From assembly GCA_025399215.1 (NCBI GenBank), contig MU621232.1, positions 1-43,368 on the forward strand: a stretch of DNA of 43,368 bases. The letters are read 5' to 3'. The translations under genes and the position numbers were made by a program. Positions 26,075-36,572 of the stretch are shown in pieces (the first letter of the stretch is position 1; every line of letters starts with the position of its first letter). Under the pieces are notes generated by a model that worked only from the letters and a program-made list of their open reading frames with translations, did no database searches and was not told the DNA's origin. This DNA comes from Globomyces pollinis-pini. Its lineage: Eukaryota > Chytridiomycota > Chytridiomycetes > Rhizophydiales > Globomycetaceae.

Positions 26075-26489
26075 TTAAATTGCTAATCCAAAGACATTTA
26101 CGATAATATACATTGTCTTCGAATCATACTTGTAGGTAGTGCTACCATCTGAAGAGTTGTCCCAATAACACGAACTTGCACTAAAGAGGTTAGTAATGTT
26201 CAATGGGTGTTTAAAAATTAAATGTTGAGACATACCTATGTAAACCAGCACCATTTTTCTGCATAATTGTACAAGTAACAATATACTTGAATGGTTTATT
26301 CAAACCAGTGAGTTTCTTTAAAGTTTGTTCGACAACATTTGAATTCCATTGTCCGACTTTGTTATGATGATATGGTGCGTTTTGGATGGTAGATTCGATG
26401 GACTAAACGTCAGATCAGAGTTTGAAAACCTCTTTGATGATGTTATTGACTTCATCAACTACGAACGAGCGTTCTTCAATTCCTTCCAT
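26075..26489 (-). CDS. DYNLT1: Tctex1-type dynein light chain
   Basis: Light chain of cytoplasmic dynein (and of axonemal inner-arm dynein in flagellates) that binds the dynein intermediate chain. Three exons: 26489-26430, 26402-26236 and 26180-26075, with introns of 27 and 55 nt (110 aa, typical length). It matches the family almost end to end: [74 protein letters not shown]. It shares a 158-bp divergent promoter region with the Reb1-like gene and converges on ETFB across 103 bp. Confidence 0.95.
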
Positions 26490-26647
26490 GTTGAAAAAAT
26501 GAAAACAAACAATTACTTCATTAGTCGCGTCTTTCTATTCGTCAAGAAATTATTCAAATAAACGACACTGGACGAAATTGTGTTGGGTCGATTCATAGAC
26601 AGCCAATTTGATAATTGAAACAGAGGGGTAATTTTTTACATTCTTGG

Positions 26648-28099
26648 ATGAAATCAAGAAAAAAACGAAGTTTGGAAGCAAAGGAAAGAGCTGTATTAGA
26701 ACCTTCAAGTACAATAATAAATGAAGTTACCAAGTCCTCAAATCGAAAACCAGAGCAGTCTAAAGAAGCAACCAAAAATCAAAATAAAGTGACCAAAACA
26801 AAGAAATCAAAGAAAAGCCGACCCATAGTCCAGAACAAAGCATTAGATAAAGTAGGAGTAGAGGTTTCGGGATCAACTACAGTATCTGACACCTCAAAGT
26901 TGACTTTTCTGGACTACAAAACAACACCTCGACCAATTAATACCATAACTGGTAATTGATTTGGATCTAAATATAGATGTAAAAAAGAAAATTAGTCATA
27001 TTAAAGTTACTAATGTCGATCCTGATAAACGATACTTTTCTAAGTATATTACCTCAAATCTTACCTTTTAGGCACTGGAGAGCGCCAAAGAATGCATCAC
27101 TAACAGCTGAAGATTTTACTTACAATAATGGATATTTCTCGGAGTCGGAAAAGAAGCTGATTCATGATGAGCTATTACGATATTTAGCAGAACATGGTAT
27201 TTCAACCAATGAATTGCCCTATGTTATTCACAACCGAACATCATTCACAGAGCTAACAGGCACTACCGAGAAGCTTTATAAAGATCACAAAGGATTGCCT
27301 TTGAAAATATTGGAAAGAACTGGGATAAATCGTTCGATTCGATGTATCCATTGGCATCTGAGAAAGAATTATTCATTATTCAAAATTGATAATGATCATG
27401 AGTCACAGAAATGGACTGCAGAAGATAATGCAAAGCTGTTGCGATTGGTTGCTGTCTATGGAATAGGCAACTGGAAACAAATTGAATTAGCTTTAGGGAA
27501 AGAAGGTGCACAGGTAACTATTTTACTGTTTTATTAACCTCAGTATCGCTACAATAAACTATGCAAAGATTCTAGACCTTGGTCACGGTCAGAAACGAAA
27601 GCATTGGTTGATGGGGTCCAAAAAATAATGAAAGAAGATGGAATCACAGGTTCGCTGTTTTCTATTAAATTCCCTAGATCCAAAGCAATTTTCGCAAATG
27701 AAGAGAGTTGCACAATCTATTAAAACCAGAACAGATATGGAATGTGCGGAAAAGTGGATGAAAATTGCTTCAAAAGTTGGCAGTGAAAGAGAATGGGATG
27801 TGGAAGATTACTTGCATATTCTGTCGTTTTTGATTGAAAACTGCAGTGAAGCACAGGATGAATCAGAAATTGTATGGAAAAACGTTGTCTCACTTGATCA
27901 TTCAATTACTGGAGAAGCATGCAAATATCATTGGAAAAAACTGCGTAATAAAATGGCACAGGTGGTTGATTTGTCGAATTTCACTCTATCAGGTAAACTC
28001 TCACCTTTAACGGTATTAGAAGCGTTTTTCTATTGTTTGAATAATTTAAATAGTCTAATTGGGGATTCAACAGGAGACTGGTTTAGTGAGTTAGAATAA
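26648..28099 (+). CDS. Reb1/TTF1-like Myb-domain DNA-binding protein
   Basis: Exons 26648-26951, 26977-27043, 27072-27513, 27544-27649 and 27678-28099 give 446 aa; a further 27-nt stopless segment, 27993-28019, looks like an intron and would shorten it to 437. The first 110 residues are Lys/Ser-rich and basic. From about residue 195 on, several Myb/SANT-type helices follow: ERTGINRSIRCIHWHLRKNY, WTAEDNAKLLRLVAVYGIGN then WKQIELALG, RPWSRSETKALVDGVQKIM, and KTRTDMECAEKWMKIASKVG. This order of multiple divergent Myb repeats resembles yeast Reb1/Nsi1 and animal TTF1, which bind rDNA terminators, arrest Pol I and block replication forks. A DMTF1-like cyclin D-binding factor is the alternative. 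The DNA-binding role is likely; the target is inferred. Confidence 0.7.
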
Positions 28100-28198
28100 T
28101 TAATATATTACTTGATGCAATTGATTTAAGACTGTTTTCTACATACATAATTATGATTCTAATAGAAATTTCACGGTTGAGTAAATTTTACGTCTACA

Positions 28199-28220
28199 GA
28201 GACAATGTACGCATTGTCTC
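28199..28220. promoter_or_regulatory. Hairpin/palindrome upstream of the FAM72-domain gene
   Basis: GAGACAATG and CATTGTCTC form a perfect 9-bp inverted repeat around a TACG loop, about 75 bp upstream of the ATG at 28296. A second perfect palindrome, GACATATGTC, lies at 28233-28242. ACAATG/CATTGT cores resemble HMG-box (Sox/Rox-type) sites, so this may be an operator for a dimeric factor or a 5' UTR hairpin. No function is demonstrated. Confidence 0.4.
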
Positions 28221-28295
28221 AAGCAACGAAGTGACATATGTCCATTATCATAAGAATAGATAAAATACAAGGAAGAGAGCTTCATTTATTTGAAA

Positions 28296-29659
28296 ATGAA
28301 TTCAGAAAATCAACCAACAAACACCACTAGACCTGGCAGCATTGCATCTCGATTTCTCCAATTCGCAATGAACACCAATCCATCAGTCAGCATACCACCA
28401 ACAGATATCCATCCGAACCATGTTCATGATTTAGTGAATGAGTCAATGAGAAACCGTGAAAGATTACGACGACAAAACATATTGGAAGCACAACGAGAGA
28501 GACAAGACTCTGATGATGGAATGGAAATCGATTATCCTTTTAATTCTAGCACTGGTGAAATATTTTGATATTCATTATTAGGTACCGTTGCAGAATCCCC
28601 TGCTCCTACGATTTATCCAAGACCTCCCAACTTCAGTTCTGAAAACCAAGACACAACTGCTCCCATTAGACCTTACAGTTTCAATTCTGTAAACACGGAT
28701 CTCATGAGACCTCCCGATTTTAGTGTTTTACGACAAAATACTGTGCATCGAGATACCCCACCCTTGTCACCCGAGTCTCGAGCCGGATTGATGAGAAGAG
28801 CTATGATGTTGGAACAAGAAAGAATACGATTGTTTACTCAACGCGCAAGAGAAACTGTTGGTATGAGACCAACCACAAGTCATCTTTTTGACAGTACTCG
28901 CAATGGAAATAATGGAACATTATTTGCTGAATATATGGCGAACAATAATCGGGCATTTGGTCAGCGATCACTTCCTGGGCATGAACTATACGCCGAAATG
29001 AGACTGACAAACGATCGCATGCGTCAAATCAATAATCAGTCATTTCAGACTCCTCGCACATATAGACCAGTAACAGGAAGACCAGCTGTAGGAAACCCTG
29101 TTGCTTCTGTTCATCCAAGCTTTAGGTCAAAGACAGTTTGTTCATTAGGTATGATGATATCATTATTGATAGATAGGTTGCCAATATTGTCATATTGATA
29201 TATGTAAGCGAGGCATGAAAGCGATTTTGCTGGCCGATACTCGAGTATTTACAATAATTATTTATTTCTAGGTGGAACTATATAGTACAGACAGTGTCAC
29301 GAAAGGGTAAGAGAGTAGTTTGATTAACCCTGCGTAGACGAGTACAGCTAGTAGGAGAAGATTACATTACAGATAACTGCCAATGTAAAATCTGCGATAT
29401 TGCGTGTCTGGGATGGTAAACACCATTCACTAACGATAGTGGGAATGTCGTGGGGTATCATGTAACACAAGCCTGTGCACTCTGTCTTCAATCATGCAAC
29501 AATGGACATTTCTGGATGTTTCTATCAAACACAGTCAAAGCCGAAGAACTTAAAGATGACACAGGTAGAAAAATACACCACAATTAACTCATAGGTGACA
29601 ATGTGTTGGTATGGGCTCATATACCCCAGGTGTACAAGGAGGAGTCAGTGAGTAGATAA
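28296..29659 (+). CDS. FAM72-domain protein with long disordered N-terminus
   Basis: Seven exons: 28296-28554, 28582-29148, 29177-29244, 29272-29306, 29338-29415, 29440-29564 and 29595-29659; introns are 27, 28, 27, 31, 24 and 30 nt (398 aa). Roughly the first 260 residues are low-complexity, rich in Pro, Arg, Asn and Ser (for example SPAPTIYPRPPN, TPPLSPESRAGL). The C-terminal 140 residues are a clear FAM72 domain: CQYCHIDICKRGMKAILLAD, ELYSTDSV, GEDYITDNCQCKICDIACLG, CGNVVGYHVTQACALCLQSC, NNGHFWMFLSNTVKA, NVLVWAHIPQ. The many paired cysteines suggest metal binding. Human FAM72A antagonises the uracil glycosylase UNG2; whether that applies here is unknown. Human FAM72 consists almost only of the C-terminal domain. 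Confidence 0.85.
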
Positions 29660-29830
29660 TGGATTAATATAAACATACTGAATAGTAAAGTCTCATATTT
29701 TAACAAAGCACAAATCGCGTACCGTACGTTGGTGTTTGTTGAGTTGCATGCGGTTAAGAATGAGCCATAATGTCAACATGAAACACAGTGTTTCTCCACA
29801 TGATGCAAAAGAAAACTTGTTATTCTTTTA

Positions 29831-30445
29831 ATGAGATCAAGGAATTTCAAACAGCAACTATCCATTGAAGTCCCGTTGTTCATCAAAGATTTGGACTTAT
29901 TGCATTCCCCTGACCACGCTAATGTCAGTCCATATGAAAATGGTCCTGCCCTCATTATTCCTGGTTTATTCTTAGGCTGTCAAGCAGTTGCTCTCAACTC
30001 TATACTACTCAGTAAACTGAGTATTCGTAATGTCATCAATGTTGCGAAAGAAGTTCAATGTCCTCTGTCGCCTACCGTTGATGAATTTACTCTGTCGCCA
30101 ATTGTTCAGCTACAAACCCCACCTACTAGCGAATCATCTTTTAACTTATCCCCAGTTTTCAATAGATACAAGTTTGATTGGACTCACTCACAAGATATAT
30201 TGCCTGTGATAGACGATATAATTACGTTAATGCATGAAATGCTGATATCCAAACAGCCAATTTTGATACATTGTCATCAAGGGGTGTCTCGTTCAGCAGC
30301 CTTGGTTATAGGATATTTAATGAAAATTTACAAAATGACATGTCATGATGCATATAATTTAGTGAAGGATAGGGCACCCTCAATATCACCAAATGTATCA
30401 TTGATTGCTCAATTAGTAGAGTGTGAAAAGAAATGGATTGGTTAG
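29831..30445 (+). CDS. Dual-specificity protein phosphatase
   Basis: Intronless, 204 aa. The cysteine-phosphatase signature HCHQGVSRS lies at residues 147-155, with Cys148 as nucleophile and Arg154 binding phosphate. The DSP fold starts with LIIPGLFLGCQAVALNS and RNVINVAKEV. A Pro/Ser-rich insertion (about 78-112) separates the substrate loop from KFDWTHSQDILPVIDDI, where the general-acid Asp is probably Asp117. The C-terminus SRSAALVIGYLMKIYKMTCH then DAYNLVKDRAPSISPN is standard for MAPK-phosphatase-like DSPs. The order and the insertion recall fungal Msg5/Pmp1-type MAPK phosphatases, but no kinase-binding domain is visible. Start at 29831; an upstream ATG (29778) is in another frame. Confidence 0.85.
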   Translation: MRSRNFKQQLSIEVPLFIKDLDLLHSPDHANVSPYENGPALIIPGLFLGCQAVALNSILLSKLSIRNVINVAKEVQCPLSPTVDEFTLSPIVQLQTPPTSESSFNLSPVFNRYKFDWTHSQDILPVIDDIITLMHEMLISKQPILIHCHQGVSRSAALVIGYLMKIYKMTCHDAYNLVKDRAPSISPNVSLIAQLVECEKKWIG

Positions 30446-30560
30446 ACTTTGTTCAATTGTTGGTGTAAATATTTTTGTACATTCAATAAATTTTGTTTTT
30501 GGTTATTTGAAATGATTAAAGAAGAACGTTGTAAGTTGTAAATTTAAATTATTTTTTTTA

Positions 30561-31326
30561 ATGAAATTTATCAAATTCCTTTGTTTGTTCACCAGTGTTA
30601 TAACAACAGAAACTGATTTTGTGATAGAGAAAGAGTTCGAGAGTGTTACTTGTGGTTCGCAAATTAAACTAACTCATCAACAAACTGGATACAAGTTACA
30701 TTCACATGATGGTGATTCATCTACTTCTAATCATTCGAGTAGTTAAATATGGATCTGGCAGTGGTCAACAATCTGTAACTGGATTCTCAAAAGGGAATGA
30801 TCCAAATTCTTATTTTGTGGTGTTTGGGGAACTAAACCAGGATTGTGAAAGAGGCAAAATTATAGGTAAATAGATTCATAATTTAATACTTGAAGAATGT
30901 GGTTCAACTATCCGTTTAAAGCACCAGAGGACCCAGAAATTTCTTCACTCTCATTTAATACACAGGTTATTTCCTTGGTGATTTATAGCTTAGGTAAATA
31001 TAGTGTCATCCCATGTTTTAGTCCACTGTCTCAACAGCAAGAAGTTTCAGCTCATGATTCTTTGGACAGCGGTGATAACTGGTTAGTCAAGTGTAATACT
31101 AAGACTTGGAAACGTGAGAAAGTTATAAATCTACGTATGGATTACATGTATACTAAGATATTTAGAGCATGTTGATACAAAGGTATTTTTAAGTGCATCT
31201 GGACGCTACGCGTTTGGAAACCCTATTAATGGCCAACTTGAAGTATGTGGAAGAAAATATGCTGGTAATGATGAGCAATGGATAGCCCAGGAAGGAATAT
31301 ATCTCACTGCATTAGAAACTCAATAA
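30561..31326 (+). CDS. SDF2: SDF2-like MIR-domain ER protein
   Basis: SDF2 proteins are ER-lumenal partners of Hsp40/BiP in protein folding and O-mannosylation quality control; their MIR repeats resemble those of protein O-mannosyltransferases. Exons are 30561-30711, 30743-30865, 30896-30965, 31022-31134 and 31166-31326, with introns of 31, 30, 56 and 31 nt (205 aa). A hydrophobic signal peptide (MKFIKFLCLFTSVITT) leads into three MIR repeats: CGSQIKLTHQQTGYKLHSHD, VKYGSGSGQQSVTGF; CGSTIRLKHQRTQKFLHSHL, QQEVSAHD; and VDTKVFLSASGR with INGQLEVCG. No HDEL-type retrieval signal is seen (it ends LETQ), so retention may need a partner. Confidence 0.9.
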
Positions 31327-31328
31327 AT

Positions 31329-31810
31329 ATGGTGAGCCGTATCTTTAAAAAGGCGTTCTTATTCTATCGCTCAAATTCGCGAATTTATTATTTAAACCGT
31401 AGTACACTCGTTTGTAAGGCATCACATCGGAAACTGGAGTGAAACGTCCACTGGTTGCCTCTGACACTAGTGCCATGCGCCATTGTAGTATAAAAAGCTT
31501 TCCAGTTTATGAGACACTACAAGAGATGACTGGAAAAAGGAAATTCATAGACCATGAAGAGTTGAAGGCAAAAATTCCAAAACTATTAGCAAATCCAAAG
31601 ACATTCGAAGACAATTATATTTACAGTCAGCTTTTAATGCATCGAAATTTACTCATTCACTCAAGTCACTTAGATTTTGACGGTTTAGTCATGTTGTCCA
31701 GCATATTGAATAACTTGATTGACCAATGCGATGAAGGGTCCATTGTCTGGAATGAAATCAACCAACTTCAATCTTTCATATCAGCAGAATGCCAACTGTA
31801 TGAATTGTAG
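31329..31810 (+). CDS. Unknown protein, possibly mitochondrial
   Basis: The secure part is the open frame up to TAG at 31810, with ATG at 31475 giving 111 aa (CSIKSFPVYETLQEMTGKRK and onward, ending SAECQLYEL). An upstream ATG at 31329, two bases after the SDF2 stop, opens a frame rich in Arg, Lys, Phe and Ser (MVSRIFKKAFLFYRSNSRIY) that looks like a mitochondrial presequence. A GT...AAG segment of only 20 nt (31399-31418) would join the two in frame for 153 aa. I do not recognise the family; the body is helical with no obvious motif. The product is probably real because the frame is long and has coding character, but the 5' structure is a guess. Confidence 0.5.
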
Positions 31811-31972
31811 TGACCAGTAGTTAGTTTTTTATATATAAACTGAATGTATTTATATTGTAGCTTAAAGGAAATCTGTGCATTGTTCTATTTATTTGTTTTG
31901 ATAACACTCATGGGAATCCACAACAATGTAAATTGATTGAGAATTGTTTTTGCCAACTATCATTCTTTTCTA

Positions 31973-34350
31973 ATGGAAATCGACCCTAAACTCTTGCAGA
32001 GAAGGAAAAGTAGGAGGATTGCAAAAGCAAGTCAACATGTAAATGACTTCATTCGGGTCAATGTCAGATTCCCTGATGGAAAAGAGTTTCCAATACTCGC
32101 TGATGGAAGAATGTCTGTGGAATATTTGGCAAGACAGATAGAGGCAGAAACTGCAATGAGATATCTTATTGATCAAAAGACTATTGCTAAACTTGCTTCT
32201 AAGACAAATGAAGAAGAAAACATATTGGAAAGTGAAGGAGGAAAATTGATAGATATATATCAATTGTATAGTATTGGAAATCTTGCTTTACCATTTGGTG
32301 CAACAATACGTGAAGCTCTAAAGTTTGATGACTTTGTATTTCCAGTATGCTCTGATGAAGGTAAGAGAACATGTATTTAATAACAGAATATCTACAAGAC
32401 GTAAAAATGCCCTTTAAAATAGGAGCTGAATCTTACTTTGCACTGAATGATGCTTCTCAAAATGACATCTCCGAGGATGCAGCTGAGATAATGGACAAAA
32501 GACTACTATCAGTGCTACACAACACAACTGCATTGAAGTTTTTTAATGAATTTTGCTTGCAAGAGTATAGTATAGAGAATGTATTATTCTGGATCGAAGT
32601 TGAAATCTATCGTACAATCCATGATGATACAATTAGAAGCACATTTGCTAGCCATCTGTATCTGACGTATATAGCAACTGGGAGTCCCTTGGGAATAAAT
32701 ATATCTCAAGAGCTACGTGAAGAAATTCCATACTGGCCAGATACAATTCCAGACAAAGGAATATACGACGATGTCCAAGTGTTAATGTATTCCCTAATTA
32801 AAAACCATGCATATGTTAGATTTGAGAAATCAAACTTATTCAAAAGATTTTTGGAGTACAAAGATAAAGGTAAACACATGGTAGATTAATAGGTAGAGAG
32901 ATATGCATACACACAAGGGAAAACTATATGGGACTTTGATCAATTAAGAATGGTCAAGGGAAAGGATTTTATGAAAGACATGGAGATGAATTTGGGTTAT
33001 ATGAAAGATCCGACTTCTGATGAATCTACAGCTGCTTTAATGAAAATTGCTGGTACTTCAGACGATAACTCAATTTCATCCACTTTTTTCCGGCAAAAAG
33101 TATTGATCAATATCATATCTGCTTATTTTCACGAAGCGGATTCATCTGTGAGGGGATATTTTGATGAAGTGAATCGGTCAGAGTATTCCAACAAGCAACA
33201 GAGAATGCATAAACAGAAGAAATTGACCAAATTTTTTGGATCTAGACCAGATGCAACCCACATGCAGCATCAAGATACAAAAGGAATCGACCCATCAGAA
33301 GAAGAAGTGTTCAATCAAGATGAAGCAACGTTTGAAGTTAGTGAAGACAATGACTTGGAATCCAGAAAGAAGAAAGCTGACAAATTGGTTGAATTCTTTG
33401 GAAACAGTTTACCAAAGAAGCAATTACGTACACAGAATTTGATTGAAAATAGCTCTGTGCAAAGAGATGAAAGCTTCCAAAGTCTTAGCAAGAGTGAACC
33501 AGGACTAGACCATGACACTGATGCAATCTTCCTGGACAATGTGAATCATTTAGACCCACAACAGAAAGTAATGTTGACTAAAAGAGCCAAGAAATTGCTG
33601 ATGATGCTGGGTGATGATGCAGGAGAAAAACCTGTATACAACCCGCAAATTGCTGCAATTCTGGCAAAGTCTGAACCAAAGTATGTAGATGACGAGGAAA
33701 TTGATCATGCGTCGAATCAACTTAATTCAGTTTGTATTACAACTGAAGAGCCGGAAGCTGAGAATCCACTAGTATCCAAGAAACAAAAGCTTGATAAACT
33801 ATCCAGTGTTTTGGGTCATCGCATTGAAACAGATGAGCTTAACACTTCTCCTGTTATTTCAAACACTGCTCGTCCTCTAACTACTGGAGAAAAGAAAATT
33901 TATCAGAAGAAGGCTGGAAAGTTAGAGAGGCTTTTAGGTTCCACAGTACCTGCGGGTAATATTGTGCATTATGATTCTTCTTCTCTGGATAATGAAAATG
34001 AAGACGGAGCGGCACAAATCATCAACAGTTCTACCAGCAGAGACACAGATAATGCTATTGACGATGACCACACCGAATCAGAAGATGAAATGAAACGACA
34101 AAAAATGATGCGACTGAGAAAATTGCGAAGAATGTTGGGTTTCGAGGCTATAGATGTCACGCAGTTGACTGACAAAGCCATCGCCGACATGGAGCAGTCA
34201 GTGTCCAGTCAGATACAAAATCCAGAAGACCGCCAGTTGATTCTGGATGAAATTAAGAGCTTGAAAGAAAACCACCAAAAACAGCAAGTAGTTAAGAGCA
34301 TTGATGTGACATCAACGGACAGTAGCAATATCCAAGTGCAAGCTATATAG
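31973..34350 (+). CDS. RGS-domain protein with repeated K-x-KL-x4-G motif
   Basis: Three exons, 31973-32360, 32387-32869 and 32897-34350 (introns 26 and 27 nt), give 774 aa. An N-terminal globular region (about 20-125; NDFIRVNVRFPDGKEFPILA, EYLARQIEAE) may be a ubiquitin/RBD-like fold. An RGS domain follows at about 169-290 (LLSVLHNTTALKFFNEFC, ENVLFWIEVEIYR, LFKRFLEYKDK); such domains accelerate GTP hydrolysis by G-alpha. The 480-residue tail is acidic and disordered but carries at least six copies of a short basic-hydrophobic motif: KQKKLTKFFG (near 396), KKADKLVEFFG (449), KRAKKLLMMLG (519), KLDKLSSVLG (588), KKAGKLERLLG (628) and LRKLRRMLG (697). The repeats are probably a protein-binding array. 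Role in G-protein signalling inferred. Confidence 0.8.
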
Positions 34351-34435
34351 TAGCGCGTTTTTAAAGTATATAAACAGCCAAAAGAATTCATATTTATGAT
34401 TTATATTTTGTCATTAAGCACATATTATACTAGTT

Positions 34436-35031
34436 TCAACCAGCCCATTTCAATTCTAAATCTGGGTTTTCTGGATGGATCATATACTTTACAGGGAAGG
34501 AGGAGGAAACGCTTTTCGTAAAATGTCCTAAATCCATAGGATTTGATCCATTCAGTATCATATCACAGACTTTTGATAAACTGGATAAACTACATTTGGG
34601 AGAGTGTTGCTGCCTAGGTGGTTTGTGGATAGAAAAATGTCGCAGATTAACTTTTTTAAGTGAATCATCTGATTAACTTTTAGTAAAATAAGTTCCTAAC
34701 CTGGAGATTTTACAGACGTATGATCGATTTGATAGTGCTTTGGGGATTTGAAACAGTTCCTTTGATCACAAGTACCTGAAACGATTAGTACATTTATGAA
34801 TGATTAGTTACTTGAAGACTGTCTTTGGGATTCATGAATCATTATATTAGAATGATTATATCGTATTCGGTTTGTACTTGCGTTTACTGAACAATTCTGC
34901 TCCTTAAGGACATTCCGGCACTGTACTTTTTCCCAATTCCTAGTAACTTTATGATATGAAGACTAAGATTGTTAGTCACTTTCTTTAGAATCGGGTGTTT
35001 GGAAATGAAGGAGATCAGAATCTATTACCAT
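34436..35031 (-). CDS. Unknown 164-aa spliced protein
   Basis: No single long ORF is present, but four exons join without any stop: 35031-34980, 34946-34812, 34775-34701 and 34668-34436, with introns of 33, 36 and 32 nt that carry the same GT...CAG/AAG and CTAAT-like features as the known genes. The product begins MVIDSDLLHFQTPDSKE, is basic and Ser/Asn-rich in the middle (polar, probably disordered) and ends in a more conserved-looking block, SLSKVCDMILNGSNPMDLGH, PVKYMIHPENPDLELKWAG, stop TGA. I do not recognise it. It lies in tandem 200 bp downstream of SKA1 on the same strand. Exon chain moderately secure, function unknown. Confidence 0.55.
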
Positions 35032-35231
35032 TTAATTGCAAAGTGTTTCCAAGCACTGATTTAATTTTTGAAAGTTACCCCAATAGCCGCAGTTGAATTT
35101 GGGAATGTTGTGCCACCACGAACTGGACGATCACAGGATTGTGTCCAAAACAAGCCGTCCTTGATCCAATAATCTGATCATTTAAAGTCTAAGATATTGA
35201 AAAAACAGTTTTATTATTTTTAGTCGAGTTT

Positions 35232-36107
35232 CTAAAGTATAATAATTCTTGTATGACCAGAACCGCGACTTTCTCTGATTCGTCCTAAAGACCTTAAGAT
35301 TACCAGAATGTTTCTACTGACTGTTCCAAAATTGAACTTGGACTGTGACCAGAACCTTTTCTCTTTCAGATCCTTTTCGGTGATAAACATGTACCCTCTG
35401 GTGTCATCATTTTCAAGTTGCATGTGCTCAAAATACACATCCCGCATCGCTTTGGACATTTTTTGCTTGGGATGGGTTATTAACAGAAACTTATCTCTTA
35501 TTAACGTATTGAATGATTGGATATGCTCATTAATCTTCGGAACAGTCAACCGACCAACTAGATATTAGTCTCAAAGAAGAAAAAATATATTACCTTGGTA
35601 TTTAGGGAGTAAGTTGAATTCATCTAAGGTGACTTCATCAATTTCAATCCTTTTTTGAAATTTAGGTCGCTTTGGTGTTTCTTTCATTTGATCCTTTTTG
35701 GTGTCGTCTTCAACTGCCTTTGACAATCTTGGTGTATCAAGCCCGTTTGGCACCTTTTCTAAATCAGTATAAGTAGTTTGAGATGTAATTTTTGATGTAG
35801 CATCTATTTCATTTTGTGGTACTTTACTGAGCAAGTAAGTCAATGATTCTTTCTGAGCTCGAATCAGTTTTAACATAGTGGCCATATTTTCTAATTGAAT
35901 GACCTCGCTCGCGAGGAATCGATCATAGTCATTAGTGTCTTCTTCTAGTATCATCAATTGTTGATTTATTGCTGTTAATACGCCAACATTATCCGGATTA
36001 TTTCCATGAAATGCTTTGATTAGCTTCACCTTCTCTATTTGATTTAATAATTGATCAAAGTTCATTGACATTGATACTGGACAAAAAAATTCTTCATTTT
36101 CACTCAA
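35232..36107 (-). CDS. SKA1: Spindle and kinetochore-associated protein 1
   Basis: SKA1 with SKA2 and SKA3 forms the complex that couples kinetochores to depolymerising microtubules. Two exons, 36107-35594 and 35557-35232 (intron 36 nt), give 279 aa (human 255). The N-terminal half is helical, as expected for the SKA coiled-coil core (FDQLLNQIEKVKLIKAFHG, ASEVIQLENMATMLKLIRAQ). A Lys/Glu-rich linker and the DEFNLLPKYQ hinge (human EFNGVPSYMK) follow. The C-terminal microtubule-binding winged helix reads LTVPKINEHIQSFNTLIRDK, EHMQLENDDTRGYMFITEKD and NILVILRSLGRIRESRGSGH then TRIIIL, which aligns with the human C-terminus. The order of segments and the terminal R.RG.G.TR motif make the call strong. 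Confidence 0.9.
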
Positions 36108-36572
36108 GGATTCTAAGAGGATGAAGAAAATTCGGAGATAAAGACTATGATCCTGTACACAGCAATTATATTTTCAGTATCAGCTTCTATCCTAGTTACA
36201 ATTGGATGATTTTCTTCAACCAAACCCAGTATTACGAGAACAATCAGGAAAGGAGAGCACAGATTCAAATTCTATATTTGATAAATCTATCTAATATACA
36301 ATTGAAGTGATCCCTTTTCAGAAGAGTTGAACTCATCAGTTAGGTTTATTTTCACCTCTTAAAACATAATTGTATTCAGATTTGGAACGCACGCTTGTAA
36401 CTTCTACACTAATAATACAATGTACTTCACTACTGGGGTTACTGCAATTTAAATTCCAGAAGGCAGAGTTCTTTGTATCCATGCCAAAATACTATCTGCA
36501 AGAAATATGAATATACAAACTAAAACTATTTAAACGACTCGAGTTTTCTAATGATTGGTTGGATAACGACTT
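36108..36572. other. Gene-free border between gene block and transposon remnants
   Basis: These 465 bp upstream of SKA1 should hold its promoter. The only coding-like item is a short plus-strand frame at 36147-36209 encoding a hydrophobic 20-residue peptide without continuation. No repeat or RNA gene is recognised. Confidence 0.4.

Noticed and set aside
34988..35231. Upstream exon(s) for the 164-aa unknown gene in an open stretch near 35100-35200
   Set aside because: Three frames are open at once there, and no splice choice joined it better than the simple ATG at 35031.
36147..36209. Hydrophobic 20-residue plus-strand frame resembling a signal peptide or tiny membrane protein
   Set aside because: No continuation by splicing was convincing, and it lies in the SKA1 upstream region; chance is likely.
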